From: Kiritimatiellia bacterium
Lineage (GTDB): Bacteria; Verrucomicrobiota; Kiritimatiellia; UBA8416; JABMPJ01
Assembly: GCA_029939545.1 (NCBI GenBank)
Contig: JAOZSS010000013.1
Coordinates: 1-14,901, forward strand
DNA: 14,901 nt
Reading direction: 5' to 3'
Under the pieces are notes generated by a model. The model saw only the letters and a program-made list of their open reading frames with translations, did not search any database and was not told the DNA's origin. Each line of letters begins with the position of its first letter. Position 1 is the stretch's first letter. Of this stretch, positions 13,475 through 14,901 are shown in pieces. A program made the position numbers and the translations under genes.

Positions 13475-14488
13475 ATGGCGAAGAAACGTGAACCCAAAGA
13501 GTATTCCACCGACTTGGATGCCGTTCTGGCTCAGATTCGTAAGGAGTTCGGAGAAGGCGCGATCATGCGCATGGGTGATGCCAAGGCCTCCGAGGATGTG
13601 CCCGCCATCTCTACCGGCTCATTTTCCCTCGACCTGGCCCTGGGCATAGGAGGCGTACCGCGTGGCCGTGTTGTCGAGGTTTATGGACCGGAATCATCGG
13701 GTAAGACCACGCTGGCGATGCACATCATTGCCAACGCCCAGAAGGCGGGCGGCTTGGCGGCCATTATTGATGCTGAGCACGCTATGGATCCCGGCTATGC
13801 CGTCAAGATTGGTGTGAATCTCGACGACTTGCTCGTCTCCCAACCCAGCTCGGGCGAGGAAGCCCTTACGATTACTGAGACACTGGTGCGCAGTGGATCG
13901 CTTGATGTGGTGGTGATCGACTCTGTTGCTGCCCTCACCCCGCGTGCCGAACTGGATGGCAACATGGGTGATTCGCACGTGGGACTACAGGCGCGCCTCA
14001 TGTCGCAGGCCTTGCGCAAACTGACCAGCGGGATTGCTCAATCCCAGACCTTGTGTCTTTTTACCAACCAGATTCGTGAGAAGATTGGTGTCATGTTTGG
14101 CAGCCCTGAGACCACGCCCGGTGGCCGCGCACTGAAATTCTACGCTTCGGTCCGCCTCGATATCCGCCGCATCGGCGCGATTAAGGATGCGACCGGGCGC
14201 GTTATGGGCAACCGTACCCGTGTCAAGGTTGTGAAGAACAAGATGGCGCCGCCTTTTACGGAGGCGGAGTTCGATATTCTCTACTCGCAGGGGATCTCCT
14301 GGGAGGGCTCGGTGCTGGATTCGGCACTCAAGCTTAACCTGATCACGAAGCGCGGCTCATGGCTTTCGTTTGAGGATGTGCAGATCGGCCAGGGCAGCGA
14401 AGCCGCCCGCCGCGCCCTGCAGGAGGACCCCAAACTCCTCCAAAGCATGATCGATAAGATCAACGCGCACGTCGCCGCCGAGAAGTAG
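13475..14488 (+). CDS. recA: DNA recombinase RecA
   Basis: RecA forms ATP-dependent filaments on single-stranded DNA, drives strand exchange and induces the SOS response by triggering LexA-type autocleavage. The 337-residue product has Walker A GPESSGKTT (residues 71-79), IDAEHAMDPGYA, the Walker B segment DVVVIDSVAAL, and the MRLMSQALRKL-like L1 region. The L2 loop follows TNQIREKIGVMFGSPETTPGG (about residues 197-217). The C-terminus is short and lacks the long acidic tail of E. coli RecA. AAGGGA lies about 7 nt before the ATG. It lies between pncC and a broken alaS; recA-alaS linkage is common in bacteria. Confidence 0.97.
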   Translation: MAKKREPKEYSTDLDAVLAQIRKEFGEGAIMRMGDAKASEDVPAISTGSFSLDLALGIGGVPRGRVVEVYGPESSGKTTLAMHIIANAQKAGGLAAIIDAEHAMDPGYAVKIGVNLDDLLVSQPSSGEEALTITETLVRSGSLDVVVIDSVAALTPRAELDGNMGDSHVGLQARLMSQALRKLTSGIAQSQTLCLFTNQIREKIGVMFGSPETTPGGRALKFYASVRLDIRRIGAIKDATGRVMGNRTRVKVVKNKMAPPFTEAEFDILYSQGISWEGSVLDSALKLNLITKRGSWLSFEDVQIGQGSEAARRALQEDPKLLQSMIDKINAHVAAEK

Positions 14489-14501
14489 AAACAGGAAAGT
14501 A

Positions 14502-14528
14502 CGAGCATTCGAACATTCGAACTACGAA
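14502..14528 (+). repeat. CGAAC octamer repeat array (array 5)
   Basis: Three units (CGAGCATT, CGAACATT, CGAACTAC) are followed by GAA in the recA-alaS spacer. They are immediately followed by a different, 7-nt repeat at 14532. Shared array ends TACGA and CTACGAA match the arrays at 9871 and 12838. Confidence 0.8.
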
Positions 14529-14531
14529 GTG

Positions 14532-14566
14532 AACTCACAACTCAGAACTCACAACTCAGAACTCCA
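14532..14566 (+). repeat. 7-nt tandem repeat, AACTCA(C/G) x5
   Basis: Five consecutive 7-nt units are AACTCAC, AACTCAG, AACTCAC, AACTCAG and AACTCCA. The alternating last base gives a 14-nt higher-order period. It ends 4 nt before the alaS ATG, so it occupies the ribosome-binding-site position; no conventional Shine-Dalgarno sequence is visible there. Confidence 0.8.
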
Positions 14567-14570
14567 CACT

Positions 14571-14714
14571 ATGACTGCTGACGAACTGCGTGATTCGTAT
14601 TCAAGATTCTTTGCCTCGAAGGGGCATGCGGTGATCTCTTCGGCATCACTCATCCCTGAGAACGACCCGACGGTTCTGTTTACGACCGCCGGGATGCATC
14701 CGCTGGTGCCCTAG
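14571..14714 (+). pseudogene. alaS: Alanyl-tRNA synthetase, 5' fragment truncated after 47 codons
   Basis: The 47 residues match the N-terminus of AlaRS: TADELRDSYSRFFASKGH, then SASLIPENDPTVLFTTAGMHPLVP. A TAG stop follows where the family continues with Tyr-Leu and about 800 more residues. Downstream sequence shows no further AlaRS in any frame and changes composition, so this is a break, not a simple frameshift. Full AlaRS is essential, so either another copy exists, the gene was split by an insertion with the rest beyond the window, or the contig is chimeric here. Position after recA is the expected locus for a native alaS. Confidence 0.85.
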
Positions 14715-14753
14715 ATCATTGGGGAGCCCCATTGAACCGGGGGATTCCACCGG

Positions 14754-14901
14754 ATGAATATTATCGGGCTTATAATATTCCTGGTTATTGCTTTTTTCGT
14801 CCTGAAATTTGTATTAGGACTTTTCTCCCACCTGCTTCAGGTTTTCGAATGGCTGAGTTCAGACCTGGCAAAAATTGTCGGAAAGATTCTTGATATTGAT
14901 T
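14754..14901 (+). CDS. Small hydrophobic protein, partial at right edge
   Basis: Not recognised. An ATG at 14754 opens a frame with no stop to the window end (49 codons visible). It starts MNIIGLIIFLVIAFFVLKFV, a strong single transmembrane segment (about residues 3-24), followed by a likely amphipathic helix containing EWLSSDLAKIVGKILDID. Codon use (ATA, TTA, ATT, AAA) is AT-rich and unlike the GC-rich neighbours, which suggests a different origin. A GGGGG run 10 nt upstream is a poor ribosome binding site. Confidence 0.45.
   Translation, partial: MNIIGLIIFLVIAFFVLKFVLGLFSHLLQVFEWLSSDLAKIVGKILDID
14756..14780. repeat. Short inverted repeat at start of the terminal ORF
   Basis: GAATATTAT (14756-14764) and ATAATATTC (14772-14780) are perfect 9-bp inverted copies around a 7-nt centre, CGGGCTT. 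It overlaps the first codons of the hydrophobic ORF. It could be an mRNA hairpin limiting translation or a protein-binding site; nothing decides between them. Confidence 0.5.

Noticed and set aside
131..14528. CRISPR array
   Set aside because: Repeat units are 7-9 nt, directly abutting, with no 25-40-nt repeats, unique spacers or cas genes.
14502..14528. Bacillus-type LexA box (CGAAC-4-GTTCG) in the CGAAC arrays
   Set aside because: The arrays are direct repeats in one orientation and lack the inverted GTTCG half-site at the required 4-nt spacing.
14529..14570. Upstream extension of alaS starting in the 7-nt repeat
   Set aside because: Its translation (NSQLRTHNSEL-type) is repeat-derived; AlaRS begins at the ATG at 14571.
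14705..14720. Group II intron 5' end at the alaS break
   Set aside because: The GTGCCC at the junction does not fit the GUGYG consensus, and the following sequence is a membrane-protein ORF with no intron-like structure visible.

Overview
This GC-rich window reads as a stretch of core chromosome from a diderm (Gram-negative-type) bacterium. Outer-membrane biogenesis genes (bamA, a skp/ompH-family gene, lpxD) lie next to translation and replication genes. The gene order ispE / tRNA-Gln / prs / rplY / pth / rpsF / ssb / rpsR / rplI / dnaB, together with abundant short intergenic repeats, would suit a PVC-superphylum lineage such as Kiritimatiellota or Verrucomicrobiota. That placement is a weak inference, not a demonstration. 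All recognisable genes are on the + strand.

Layout. Positions 1-211 are non-coding and carry part of a repeat element. An unrecognised lipoprotein follows (212-1117), then ispE (1207-2157), whose stop codon lies inside a tRNA-Gln(TTG) gene (2114-2187). Next come prs, rplY, pth, rpsF, ssb, rpsR, rplI and dnaB, tightly packed and probably co-transcribed. dnaB overlaps bamA by 4 nt, so the replication/translation block runs straight into an envelope block: bamA, skp-like, lpxD, galE. A single-domain cinA/pncC gene, recA, and the first 47 codons of alaS follow.

The alaS reading frame ends abruptly at 14714. The remaining sequence is visibly AT-richer, unlike the rest of the window, and opens a small hydrophobic ORF that runs off the right edge. 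This is either an insertion or rearrangement in alaS or a chimeric assembly junction.

The most unusual content is intergenic. (1) Five arrays of an 8-nt-period repeat built on CGAAC plus three variable bases lie in four spacers. Two of the arrays face each other between bamA and skp, forming a long inverted repeat around a core that recurs near the left edge. (2) Two REPIN-like double hairpins flank lpxD. (3) Two 7-nt tandem repeats lie just upstream of prs and alaS. Several spurious upstream start codons fall in these repeats, so starts here were chosen from protein family ends and ribosome binding sites.

How the genes work together: ispE feeds isoprenoid synthesis and prs supplies PRPP. 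rplY, rpsF, rpsR and rplI are ribosomal proteins, and pth recycles peptidyl-tRNA. ssb, dnaB and recA handle DNA. bamA, skp and lpxD build the outer membrane, and galE supplies sugar nucleotides for surface glycans. No CRISPR array, transposase, integrase or defence system is visible.
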